Origin: Sphingobium naphthae
GTDB taxonomy: Bacteria > Pseudomonadota > Alphaproteobacteria > Sphingomonadales > Sphingomonadaceae
Direction: 5' to 3'
NCBI RefSeq assembly: GCF_020782235.1
Contig: NZ_JAJGNO010000005.1
Span: 186,001-250,000 of the forward strand
DNA: 64,000 nucleotides
Part shown: piece by piece, positions 7,577 to 15,199 of the stretch
Numbering within the stretch: position 1 is the stretch's first letter
Layout of the letters: each line of letters starts with the position of its first letter
Position numbers and translations under genes: made by a program
The notes under the pieces: model-generated
The model's input: only the letters and a program-made list of their open reading frames with translations
Databases searched by the model: none
Told to the model about the DNA's origin: nothing

Positions 7577-8515
7577 TCACATGGCCCAGATCGCTGCGCC
7601 GGTCGCCAGCCAGAGCAGCAGGCAGGCGCGCAGGTAAAGCCGAAGCGCGCGAGCGACGTCATGCGGGCGTGCGTCGCGGCCTTTTGCGCCGATCCACGGC
7701 TTGTCGTGGCGCACCCCGTCATAGGCGATGGGCCCGGCCAGCCGAAGGCGCAATGCGCCCGCCATCGCCGCTTCGGGCCAGCCGGCATTGGGCGAGGCAT
7801 GGTTGCCCGCGTCGCGCCAGAGCACGCGCCAACCGCCGCCGCCCGCCAGGCAGAGCAGCAGGCCAGACAAACGTGCAGGGGCGAGGTTCAGCGCATCGTC
7901 CAGCCGCGCCGCCGCCCAACCGAACGCGCGCCACCGCGGCTCGTAATGGCCGATCAGGCTGTCGGCGGTATTCACCGCCTTATAGGCCCAGACGCCGGGA
8001 AGACCCAGCAGCAACAGCCAGAAGAGCGGCGCCACCACGCCGTCGCACAGGCTTTCCGCCAGGCTCTCGATCGCGGCGCGCGCGACTCCCGCTTCGTCGA
8101 GCCGCGCCGTGTCGCGGCCGACGATCGCGCTCACGGCCTCACGCGCGGCGGGCAGATCGCCTGCGTCGAGCGCCGTCGCGACGGGGCGGACATGATCGAA
8201 CAGGCTGCGCTGGGCTAGGGCGGGCCAGGCAAGGACGGCTATGCCGATCCAGGCGGCGCGGCCGAGCAGCGTCTTCGCCAGCCATTGCAGCGCGATCGCA
8301 GCGGCGATGGTGACGAACAGGAGCAGGATCAGGGTCAGCAAGCCAAGCACGCGCCGGGTCCAGAAGCCATGATCGGGGCGGTTCCAGACCACTTCGCATC
8401 GCTCGATCAGCCGGGCGAACAGGCCGACAGGGTGGCCGATGCGGCGATACAGACCGCGCGGCCAGCCGATCGCTCCATCCAGGGCGAGCGCAGCGATGGC
8501 GGTGAGGTCAGCCAT
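7577..8515 (-). CDS. cbiB: Adenosylcobinamide-phosphate synthase
   Basis: CbiB (CobD in Pseudomonas nomenclature) is an inner-membrane enzyme that amidates adenosylcobyric acid with aminopropanol phosphate. The protein opens with a hydrophobic segment containing ALALDGAIGWP, and carries the family blocks GRDTARLDEAGVARAAIESLAE, APLFWLLLLGLPGVWAYKAVNT and MAGALRLRLAGP. Several membrane helices are evident. I start at the ATG at 8515, where the N-terminus matches the family; an in-frame ATG at 8530 adds five residues. Its start overlaps the stop of cobD by 8 nt. Confidence 0.93.
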   Translation of the reverse strand: MADLTAIAALALDGAIGWPRGLYRRIGHPVGLFARLIERCEVVWNRPDHGFWTRRVLGLLTLILLLFVTIAAAIALQWLAKTLLGRAAWIGIAVLAWPALAQRSLFDHVRPVATALDAGDLPAAREAVSAIVGRDTARLDEAGVARAAIESLAESLCDGVVAPLFWLLLLGLPGVWAYKAVNTADSLIGHYEPRWRAFGWAAARLDDALNLAPARLSGLLLCLAGGGGWRVLWRDAGNHASPNAGWPEAAMAGALRLRLAGPIAYDGVRHDKPWIGAKGRDARPHDVARALRLYLRACLLLWLATGAAIWAM

Positions 8516-9488
8516 GGCCGAGCGCGGCATCCAGCCGGTCCAATGCCGCAGGGTCGGCGGGCAGGCCGATGCGCAGCCAGCGCGGCTGGTCGGCGAAGGG
8601 GCGGGTCAGGATCGCCCGCCGCGCGAGCCGCTCGAAAAGCGCCTGCGCGTCGTCCGTTTCGAGGAGGCGGAAAAGCGGGCATGCGCCGCGGGGCTGATAG
8701 CCATGGCGCTGAAGGCAGGCGTCCAGTGTCGCGGCGTTCGCCTTCAGTTCCTGCCGCGTCTGCGCGATCCAGGCGCGATCACGATAGGCTGGCGTGCCGA
8801 TCGCCAGTGCAGCGGCCGAGAGCGGCCATGCGCCGAGCAGCCGCCGCAGCGGCGCGGTGATCTGCGACGGACCGATGACGAAGCCGAGGCGCAGGCCCGC
8901 CAACCCGAAAAACTTCCCGAAGGAGCGGAAGATCAGCAGCCGCGCCTCTTCGGTGACGGCGTCGGCGAGGCTCTGCGCAGGATCAGCGTCGGCAAAGGCT
9001 TCGTCGATCAGCAGCCAGCCGCTGGAGCCGCGCCGCGCCAGCAATGCCTGCAACGTCGCGCGATCGAGGCAGCGCCCATCGGGATTATTGGGGTTGGCGA
9101 GGATCAGCGTGCCATCCGTCTCCATCGCGTCCGTCCAGGCGATCGGCCTGCTGCCCGCGATCATCTCGCCATGGGTGCGATAGGCTGGCGCGACATATCG
9201 GGCTGGACCGCCGATGATCCGGCCGACCAATCGCATCCCGACCTCCGTGCCTGGGACGGCGCAGACATGACGCGGGTCGGCACCGAAATGCGCGGCGGCA
9301 GCGGTTTCGAGCAGCGCGAGCGCTGATGCTTCGGGCAGGCGTCGCCAGTCTATGGCCATGGTGGCCGCACCCGGCCAGGGGGCAGGGTTGATGCCGGTCG
9401 ACAGGTCGATCCACAGCCTCTCACATCCCCCGAAACGCTGCCGCGCCGCTTCGATCGCGCCGCCATGCCACAGCCAGGCATCGGTCAT
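8508..9488 (-). CDS. cobD: L-threonine-O-3-phosphate decarboxylase
   Basis: A PLP-dependent class I/II aminotransferase-fold enzyme that makes (R)-1-amino-2-propanol phosphate, the substrate CbiB attaches to the corrin ring. Characteristic segments are WIDLSTGINPAPWP near residues 29-42, ANPNNPDGRCL, LIDEAFAD, and the PLP lysine in RSFGKFFGLAGLRLG. The length is 326 residues. The start ATG overlaps the cobS stop by 4 nt (ATGA). Naming conflicts exist: it is CobC in Pseudomonas denitrificans nomenclature and CobD in Salmonella. Confidence 0.93.
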   Translation of the reverse strand: MTDAWLWHGGAIEAARQRFGGCERLWIDLSTGINPAPWPGAATMAIDWRRLPEASALALLETAAAAHFGADPRHVCAVPGTEVGMRLVGRIIGGPARYVAPAYRTHGEMIAGSRPIAWTDAMETDGTLILANPNNPDGRCLDRATLQALLARRGSSGWLLIDEAFADADPAQSLADAVTEEARLLIFRSFGKFFGLAGLRLGFVIGPSQITAPLRRLLGAWPLSAAALAIGTPAYRDRAWIAQTRQELKANAATLDACLQRHGYQPRGACPLFRLLETDDAQALFERLARRAILTRPFADQPRWLRIGLPADPAALDRLDAALGHG

Positions 9489-10207
9489 CGGAAGAGGGTC
9501 CAGACGATGGCGGCTATCAGCAGGGCTGTCTCGCTGATTTCGATCCCGGCGCCATGACCGTCGCCCGAAACGCCGCCGATCCGGCGCTCCAGCCAGAGCG
9601 CCCAGAGCAGCGCGACAAGGGGCAAGACCGACAGCGAAGGCGACAGGAACAAGGTGGCCGCCACCAATGCCAGCGCCCATGCGCCAAGGTCGATCGGACG
9701 CACGGCATGGCGGAAGCGCGCGCCGAGCCCCTCATGCAGCGGCGGCAGCCAGCGCGCCCAGCCCAGCGGGGCGATGCGGGCGGCGAAGGGGATCAGCGCG
9801 ATCGCGAGCAGCGCGTCCCGTTCCACCAGCGCATGGAGGAGCACCAGCTTGGCGATCAATTGCAGGGCAATCGCGACAACACCAAAACTGCCGACATGCG
9901 GATCGTGCAGCACGGCCAGCAGTCGCGCCTTGTCTTTGTGCGCTGCGCCGGCCGCATCCGCCCCGTCCGCCAGCCCGTCGAGATGCAGCGCGCCCGTCAC
10001 CCCGATCCAGAGCGCGAGTGCGGCGAGCGCGCCCACCCAGTCGTCAACCGCCGCCCCCGCCCATGCCGCGCCCGATACCAGCGCCCCGACGATCAGTCCG
10101 GTGGCGGGAAACCAGCGGATCGACGCGGCGAAATCCTCGGCATCGGCGGCGACGGCCGGCATCGGCAGGCGCGTCATGAACTGGATGGCGAGGATCAGCC
10201 GCTTCAT
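9485..10207 (-). CDS. cobS: Adenosylcobinamide-GDP ribazoletransferase (cobalamin synthase)
   Basis: CobS joins AdoCbi-GDP with alpha-ribazole (phosphate) to make adenosylcobalamin (phosphate) at the inner membrane. The 240-residue protein has several hydrophobic helices. Family motifs are FMTRLPMP near the N-terminus, GALHLDGLADGADA with its acidic metal-binding residues at about 93-106, and HDPHVGSFGVVA just after. The start overlaps the preceding phosphatase stop by 4 nt (ATGA). Confidence 0.95.
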   Translation of the reverse strand: MKRLILAIQFMTRLPMPAVAADAEDFAASIRWFPATGLIVGALVSGAAWAGAAVDDWVGALAALALWIGVTGALHLDGLADGADAAGAAHKDKARLLAVLHDPHVGSFGVVAIALQLIAKLVLLHALVERDALLAIALIPFAARIAPLGWARWLPPLHEGLGARFRHAVRPIDLGAWALALVAATLFLSPSLSVLPLVALLWALWLERRIGGVSGDGHGAGIEISETALLIAAIVWTLFR

Positions 10208-10773
10208 TGGCGCAGCCCTGTGATCTGGGCGACGGTCTTGGGACCAGGCCAGACGCGCAGGGAGAGCAGCGAACCATAAGGAAGGTCGAAGCTCCAGAGC
10301 TGGGCGATGTCGAAGCCGCACAGCAGATGCAGCACCGCGCGCATCGGGCCGCCATGAGTCACGACCAGCGTCGGACGCGGCGTCAGTTCGGCGAGCGCGG
10401 CGGCGACGCGGGCGGTGAGGCCCGACCATGGCTCTCCGCCGGGCGGCGGGCTGGCGTCCGGATCGGACCAGAAGCGGCCCAGCGCGGCGGGATCGATATC
10501 CGCCGGCGCGTGACCATCCCACTCGCCGAAATCCAGTTCTCGCCAGCGCGGATCGAGCGCCGGCGTCAGATCATGATCGACGCCGATGGCCTGGGCGGCT
10601 GTGCAGCTGCGCTGAAGATGGGACGCGATCAGCTGTTCAACCGCCAGCGCGCGAACCTGGAGACGGCACTGATCGATCCCTTCCGGCGTCGGCGCCATGT
10701 CGGTATGCCCCAGCATCAGGCCCGGGGTGGTCGGCGCGCCGTGGCGCAGCAGATGGAGAGCGAAAGAGTTCAT
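10204..10773 (-). CDS. cobC: Alpha-ribazole phosphatase (histidine phosphatase family)
   Basis: A 189-residue histidine phosphatase with the catalytic LLRHGAPTTP near residues 8-17, WRELDFGEWDG (about 77-87) and the second catalytic His in VVTHGGPMRAV. In B12 assembly it removes the phosphate from alpha-ribazole phosphate or cobalamin phosphate. The phosphatase fold is sure; the specific substrate is inferred from its place between cobT and cobS, with 4-nt overlaps on both sides. Confidence 0.88.
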   Translation of the reverse strand: MNSFALHLLRHGAPTTPGLMLGHTDMAPTPEGIDQCRLQVRALAVEQLIASHLQRSCTAAQAIGVDHDLTPALDPRWRELDFGEWDGHAPADIDPAALGRFWSDPDASPPPGGEPWSGLTARVAAALAELTPRPTLVVTHGGPMRAVLHLLCGFDIAQLWSFDLPYGSLLSLRVWPGPKTVAQITGLRQ

Positions 10774-11789
10774 TTCGATGTCGAAACGGAAGCTTCTGCG
10801 AAGGTTGCCATCTCGTCATGCGCCGCCAGGGCTGCGCGAATGACGCTGGTCGCGACCGCCGCGCCGCTTCCTTCGCCCAGGCGCATGCCCAGCGACAGCA
10901 GCGGATCGAGCTTCAGCCGGGCGAGCAGACGGGCATGACCGGGCTCGGCCGAGACATGGCCGGCGATGCAATGATCCGTGATCGCGGGATAGTGGGCGGC
11001 CAGAGGGGCGAGCGCGGCGCAGCAGATGAAGCCGTCCAGCACCACCGGCACGCCGAGTTGGCGCGCGCGCAGCACCGCGCCGGCGATGGCCGCGATCTCG
11101 CGCCCGCCGACATGGCGCAGCGTCTCGAAGGGGGAGAGCGGGGCGTCGCGATGAAGCGCCAGCGCGCGATCGATGATGGCGATCTTGTGCGCCAGCCCGT
11201 CGCCATGCACGCCGGTCCCCGGACCGGCCCAGGCGGCCGCGCTTTCGCCGAAGCTGCGCGCGCACAGCGCTGCCGCCGCGGTCGAATTGCCGATCCCCAT
11301 TTCACCCAGCACGATCAGATCGAGCCCCGGTTCGACCTGCGCCGCGCCGATATTGAGCGCCGCCAAGCAATCCTCGACGCTCATCGCCGGCGCGACGCTG
11401 AAGTCGTCGGTCGGTCGGTCGAGGTCGATCGGTACGACGCGCAAGTCGAGCCCGGCCGCGCCGGTCAGCGCGTTGATGGCCGCGCCGCCCGCCTGAAAAT
11501 TCGCGACCATCTGAGCGGTGACGCTGGCCGGAAAGGCGCTGACGCCCTGAGCGGTGACGCCATGATTGCCGGCGAAAATGATCGCACGGCCCTGGTCGAG
11601 GCGCGGTCGCGCACGCCGCTGCCACCCCGCGACGAAGATCGCGATGTCCTCAAGCCGGCCGAGCGACCCGGCCGGCTTGGTCAGCTGCCCCTGCCGCGCC
11701 GCGGCCGCGTCCCGCGCTGCCCGGTCGGGCCCCGGTAGGTCGGACAGGGCGGCATCGAAGGCGGCGACGGACGGAAAGAGGCTGGTCAT
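10770..11789 (-). CDS. cobT: Nicotinate-nucleotide--dimethylbenzimidazole phosphoribosyltransferase
   Basis: CobT makes alpha-ribazole phosphate from nicotinate mononucleotide and the lower-ligand base. Typical motifs are QGQLTKPAGSLGRLEDIA (33-50), FAGNHGVTAQGVSAFP (about 71-86), GEMGIGNSTAAAALCA, and LGMRLGEGSGAA near the C-terminus, where the catalytic Glu resides. The length is 339 residues. The start at 11789 overlaps the DUF1636 gene stop by 4 nt. No gene for the base itself (such as bluB) lies in the window. Confidence 0.95.
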   Translation of the reverse strand: MTSLFPSVAAFDAALSDLPGPDRAARDAAAARQGQLTKPAGSLGRLEDIAIFVAGWQRRARPRLDQGRAIIFAGNHGVTAQGVSAFPASVTAQMVANFQAGGAAINALTGAAGLDLRVVPIDLDRPTDDFSVAPAMSVEDCLAALNIGAAQVEPGLDLIVLGEMGIGNSTAAAALCARSFGESAAAWAGPGTGVHGDGLAHKIAIIDRALALHRDAPLSPFETLRHVGGREIAAIAGAVLRARQLGVPVVLDGFICCAALAPLAAHYPAITDHCIAGHVSAEPGHARLLARLKLDPLLSLGMRLGEGSGAAVATSVIRAALAAHDEMATFAEASVSTSK

Positions 11790-12184
11790 TGCGCGATATA
11801 TCCCGCCGGAGGGACGCGGACGATAAAATGGCCCTTCACCCCTTGCGGCCAATCGGAAAAGGGCACGCGGCCTTCCGCGCTGGCGGCATGATGCACCGCA
11901 TAGTCGAGGATCGCGCGCGCGGCATCCTCGTCAGGTTCGAAGCGGCCGAGCACATAGCCGATCTTGCCTGGCGCGCGCAGATGGACGGTGCAGCCTTCGC
12001 TGCAGGCGAAGAGGCAGGGCATCGCCTGTACGGCGATGCCCGCATAGACAGGATCGCTGGCCTGGACCCGCTCCAGCACCGCGATCAGGCGTGCGCCGTC
12101 CCTTGGCCCTGCCGGATCCTGCCCCAGGCGGCGGCATGTGCTGCACGCCACCACGGCGGGGCCAGGATCGACCGGGTTCAGCAT
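11786..12184 (-). CDS. DUF1636 protein, thioredoxin/ferredoxin-like, in the cob operon
   Basis: A 132-residue protein with a cysteine pattern suited to metal or Fe-S binding: CSTCRRLGQDP near the N-terminus and MPCLFACSEGCTVHLRAPGK in the middle, resembling thioredoxin-like [2Fe-2S] ferredoxins. DUF1636 proteins recur in cobalamin loci of alphaproteobacteria, but I know of no demonstrated function. Here the ATG at 12184 lies one base after the btuB stop and the gene overlaps cobT by 4 nt, so it is firmly inside the riboswitch-controlled operon. A role in corrinoid or cobalt handling, or in reduction for adenosylation, is an inference from context. Confidence 0.8.
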   Translation of the reverse strand: MLNPVDPGPAVVACSTCRRLGQDPAGPRDGARLIAVLERVQASDPVYAGIAVQAMPCLFACSEGCTVHLRAPGKIGYVLGRFEPDEDAARAILDYAVHHAASAEGRVPFSDWPQGVKGHFIVRVPPAGYIAQ

Positions 12185-12185
12185 G

Positions 12186-14129
12186 TCAGAAACGACCCCT
12201 GATGCCCGCATAGATGCTGCGGCCCAACGTGCCGTAGCGATAGGCGGTCATGTAGGATTCGTCGAAGACATTTTCCGCCCGGGCGAACAGGCGCAGACTG
12301 TCGCTCAGGGCATATTCGGCGCGCAGGTCGACCAGCGTATAATCGTCGAGACGCGTCGTGTTGGCGGCATTGTCATAGCTCTTGCCCGACCAGCGCACCG
12401 CCGACCCCAGGGTCAGGCCAAAATCGAAGTCGTAGGAAATCGAGCCATTGGCCATGTGGCGCGGGCGGCGAGGCAGCCAATTGCCTTCCGTCGCCGCACC
12501 GGCGGAGCGATCCTCCGCCACCGTCCAGCTATAGTTGCCGGTGAGCGTCAGGCCGCCCAGCTTGAACGCGGCGTCGGCCTCGATCCCGTGCGCTTCGGCG
12601 CGAGCGACGTTCAGATAATAGCCCCAGCGCGGCGTATCCGTGCCCGGCATGACGCACAGCGGATCGGTGCTGTCGGTCGAACAGCTGTTATAGATGATCT
12701 GACCCGTCGTGGTGCGCTCGAAATAGGTCGCGCCGATCGTCACGGCCTGGCCGAAGAATGCCTGCTGGACGCCGGCTTCCCAGCCATGCGCGCGCTCGGG
12801 GTCGAGGTTCACATTCCCATATTCGCTGAACAGCTGATAGAGGGACGGCGCCTTGAAGCCCTCGCCATAGCTGGCGCGCAGCGTGGTGCCGCTGGGCAGT
12901 TCCCAGATGCCGCCGGCCGAGAAGAGGGTGCGCCCGCCATAGCGATTATGATCGTCATAGCGCACGCCGCCATTCAGCGTCAGTCCGTCGAGCGGGCGGA
13001 CGGTCACCTGGCCATAGAGGCTGGTGATTTCCGCCTTGCCCGTGACGAAGTCGGGCAGGGGATCGGCCAGCGAGCCCGAAGGCGAGCGGCTCTTGAAGCG
13101 CGACCGCTCATTTTCCGCGCCGAAGGTTGCGGAAATCCGATCGGTCAGTTCGAAGATGCCCTGATATTCGAACCGGCGGTTCTTGCCCGCGGCCTCGAAG
13201 CTGAGCGGCTGTTCCAGTTCGGGGCTGTAGCTGTCGCGATCGGTGTCGGTATAGTTGTAGGCGATGCGGTTGCGCAGGCGCCCGTCGAGCAGCGCGAAGT
13301 TGAGGCCCGCATAGCCGACAAATTCCCGGTTATGGCTATAGTCCGGCGCGTCGCCGCTGAAGCCGTCGATCTCGACGCGACCCGTGGAATAATAGCCACG
13401 CAGGTCGATGCTGGCGTTGGCGCTCAGCGCCAGTTCGGCGCGACCAGCGACATTGCGGTTGGTATAGCCATCCGCTTCGCCACCGCCAAAGGCCGGCGCG
13501 ATGGCGGAAATGCCGTCGGTCGTGAAGGACTGGCCGCCGATGCGCCAGCTGAGCGGACCGGACACGCCGCCCAGCGCGGCGCGGGCGCTGACAGTGTCGC
13601 GCGATCCGCCTTCGATGTCGAAGCTTCCTTCCAGCGGGGCGTCCGGCTGGGCGGTGACGATGTTGACGACGCCGCCGATCGCCTGGCTGCCCCAGAGCGT
13701 GGACTGCGGACCGCGCAGCAGCTCGATCCGTTCGGCATCGCCGATCAGCAGATTGGCGAAATTATAGCCGCCACCGGTGGAGGAGGGGTCGTTGAGCTTC
13801 ACCCCGTCTATGACGACGACGGTCTGGTCCGTTTCCGCGCCGCGAATGCGCAGCGACGTCGCTGTGCCATAGCCGCCGTTGCGGGAAATGCTGATGCCGG
13901 GCGTGCGGAGCAGCAATTCGGTCACGCCGATGTCCTGCGCGCGATCGATGGCCGCCTTGTCCAGGACGGTGATGGATGCGGGAATTTGCTCCAGCGGCGT
14001 CGGCGCGCGGGTGGCGGTGACGATGATGCCGCTCTGGGCGTCGGCCTCCGCTGGTTCCTGCGCGAGCGCGGGGAAGGACAGGCACAACGCAATCAGCGCA
14101 GTGGAATTTCTGAGCAACAGGCTCGACAT
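12186..14129 (-). CDS. btuB: TonB-dependent vitamin B12 receptor
   Basis: Outer-membrane corrinoid transporter of 647 residues. It has a signal peptide (cleavage likely after ALA near residue 23) and a plug domain with GIIVTATRAPTPLEQIPASI (TonB-box/plug start), LRIRGAETDQTVVVIDGVKLND and the block IELLRGPQSTLWGSQAIGGVVNIVT. A 22-strand barrel follows and ends in GIRGRF with a terminal Phe. The assignment as BtuB rather than another TonB receptor comes from the plug motifs, the cobalamin riboswitch immediately upstream and the cob genes downstream. It is the first gene of the nine-gene operon. Confidence 0.93.
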   Translation of the reverse strand: MSSLLLRNSTALIALCLSFPALAQEPAEADAQSGIIVTATRAPTPLEQIPASITVLDKAAIDRAQDIGVTELLLRTPGISISRNGGYGTATSLRIRGAETDQTVVVIDGVKLNDPSSTGGGYNFANLLIGDAERIELLRGPQSTLWGSQAIGGVVNIVTAQPDAPLEGSFDIEGGSRDTVSARAALGGVSGPLSWRIGGQSFTTDGISAIAPAFGGGEADGYTNRNVAGRAELALSANASIDLRGYYSTGRVEIDGFSGDAPDYSHNREFVGYAGLNFALLDGRLRNRIAYNYTDTDRDSYSPELEQPLSFEAAGKNRRFEYQGIFELTDRISATFGAENERSRFKSRSPSGSLADPLPDFVTGKAEITSLYGQVTVRPLDGLTLNGGVRYDDHNRYGGRTLFSAGGIWELPSGTTLRASYGEGFKAPSLYQLFSEYGNVNLDPERAHGWEAGVQQAFFGQAVTIGATYFERTTTGQIIYNSCSTDSTDPLCVMPGTDTPRWGYYLNVARAEAHGIEADAAFKLGGLTLTGNYSWTVAEDRSAGAATEGNWLPRRPRHMANGSISYDFDFGLTLGSAVRWSGKSYDNAANTTRLDDYTLVDLRAEYALSDSLRLFARAENVFDESYMTAYRYGTLGRSIYAGIRGRF

Positions 14130-14279
14130 GGTAACCCCTCATGACTTGTGCCGCGCGCACGCCGGCGATGCCAGCCCGTCAAGGCACGCGACATCGCCCG
14201 CGCAAAGCGCGGCGCTCCCTGTCGTCATGCGGGTTTACCCCCGTCCGCCCGGCTCACCCTGTCCGCGCGAAAGACGACG

Positions 14280-14460
14280 GCGACAGGCAGGTCTCCTGGC
14301 TTGCGGATCAGCGCCGGTCGGCCGCCTTCTCGGGACAAGTCCCAATGGCATAGGGCCGATGGCTCACCGCATACAGTTGCAGGGGCAGCCGGGTTTTACC
14401 CGTTCCCATCTTCATCCCCGTCTCCGGGGAACCTGTCGCGTCGCGGCCGTTACATCGAAT
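14280..14460 (-). promoter_or_regulatory. Cobalamin riboswitch upstream of btuB
   Basis: Read on the minus strand, the leader contains the conserved cobalamin riboswitch elements in order: GGTTCCCC, GATGGGAACGGG, CCCGGCTGCCCC, then GCAACTGTATGCGGTGAGC, then CCGAGAAGGCGGCC, and finally AAGCCAGGAGACCTGCC with the terminal helix. AdoCbl binding would lower expression of btuB and the downstream cob genes. About 150 nt separate it from the btuB start (14129), enough for an expression platform; a GC-rich hairpin region there and an AGGGG ribosome-binding site ahead of the ATG are visible, but I cannot tell transcriptional from translational control. The 14130-14545 stretch holds this leader and a hairpin, and no gene. 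Confidence 0.95.
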
Positions 14461-14507
14461 GTCATAGGGCGGTCAATCACGCCCGGGCGATTTGTGCGGC
14501 CGCCCCT

Positions 14508-14540
14508 GCGAGCCCTTCGCGGCGCCCGCGAAGGGCTCGC
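14508..14540 (-). terminator. Perfect 15-bp hairpin after the DUF4198 gene
   Basis: A stem of 15 perfect base pairs with a 3-nt loop (arm GCGAGCCCTTCGCGG, 14508-14522, and its complement 14526-14540) begins 5 nt past the stop codon of the minus-strand DUF4198 gene. No T-run follows, so it may be an intrinsic terminator of weak type or an mRNA-stabilising end. It separates that transcript from the btuB riboswitch. Confidence 0.6.
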
Positions 14541-14545
14541 CATTA

Positions 14546-15178
14546 TCAGTCTTTGACGAAGCTGGTCGTCGTCATGTGATAGAGGGTGGCGACCGGCGCG
14601 CCGCGCAGCGTCAGGCTGCCGGTCTCTTCCTGGGTCGCGCTCAGGATGTAGCGGCCCTTGGCGTTGATCGGCAGCGCCACGCGGCCCTGCGCGTCGGTGG
14701 TGAAGCTCTTCGACCATTTGTCGGGTGAGATGGCGAGAATCTTGGCGGCGGGCACCGGCTTGCCATCGCGGATCAGGGTGAAGCTGTCCGCACCCGGCGC
14801 GGTGGGCACGATCTCGAGCGGCAGCACCGCCTTCGTGTCGGCACGCCCCGCGCGGGCATAGTAGATGACGCCCTGCTTCTTGCCATCCTCACCCCAGGGT
14901 TCGAACACGCTGTCGTCCGTCACGCGAACGTCCCCGGCGGGCGCTGCGACCTCGATATAGCCGGCCTTGCGGACCTGCGCCGCCTGCGTGGCGGGCACCA
15001 GCTTGGGCGATTTCAGCTTCTCGAACTCCGGGTCGCCGCCTTCGGGCAAGGTGTCGCCGGGCTCGCCCAGATAGATGCGGGCGGGGCCGGCGCCGTCGCG
15101 CTCGACCCAGATTTCATGCGCTTGAGCGGTGGCGGTCAGGCCAATGAGCGCCAGCAGCGCGAGCGGGAATGCCTTCAT
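14546..15178 (-). CDS. DUF4198 periplasmic protein
   Basis: A 210-residue exported protein: MKAFPLALLALIGLTATAQA is a signal peptide, cleaved before HEIWVE. The mature part is beta-rich and fits DUF4198 (GPARIYLGEPGDTLPEG; TDAQGRVALPINAKGRYIL; LRGAPVATLYHM), a family often found beside TonB receptors and sometimes linked to metal uptake. The ATG at 15178 has AGGAGAGA upstream. It lies 21 nt downstream of the siderophore-type receptor and is probably co-transcribed. Function is unproven. Confidence 0.75.
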   Translation of the reverse strand: MKAFPLALLALIGLTATAQAHEIWVERDGAGPARIYLGEPGDTLPEGGDPEFEKLKSPKLVPATQAAQVRKAGYIEVAAPAGDVRVTDDSVFEPWGEDGKKQGVIYYARAGRADTKAVLPLEIVPTAPGADSFTLIRDGKPVPAAKILAISPDKWSKSFTTDAQGRVALPINAKGRYILSATQEETGSLTLRGAPVATLYHMTTTSFVKD

Positions 15179-15199
15179 ATTCTCTCTCCTCATCATCGC

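Noticed and set aside
12138-14144. A 668-residue plus-strand reading frame opposite btuB
   Set aside because: It is the antisense of a well-supported TonB receptor, with no recognisable motif; long antisense frames are expected in high-GC DNA.
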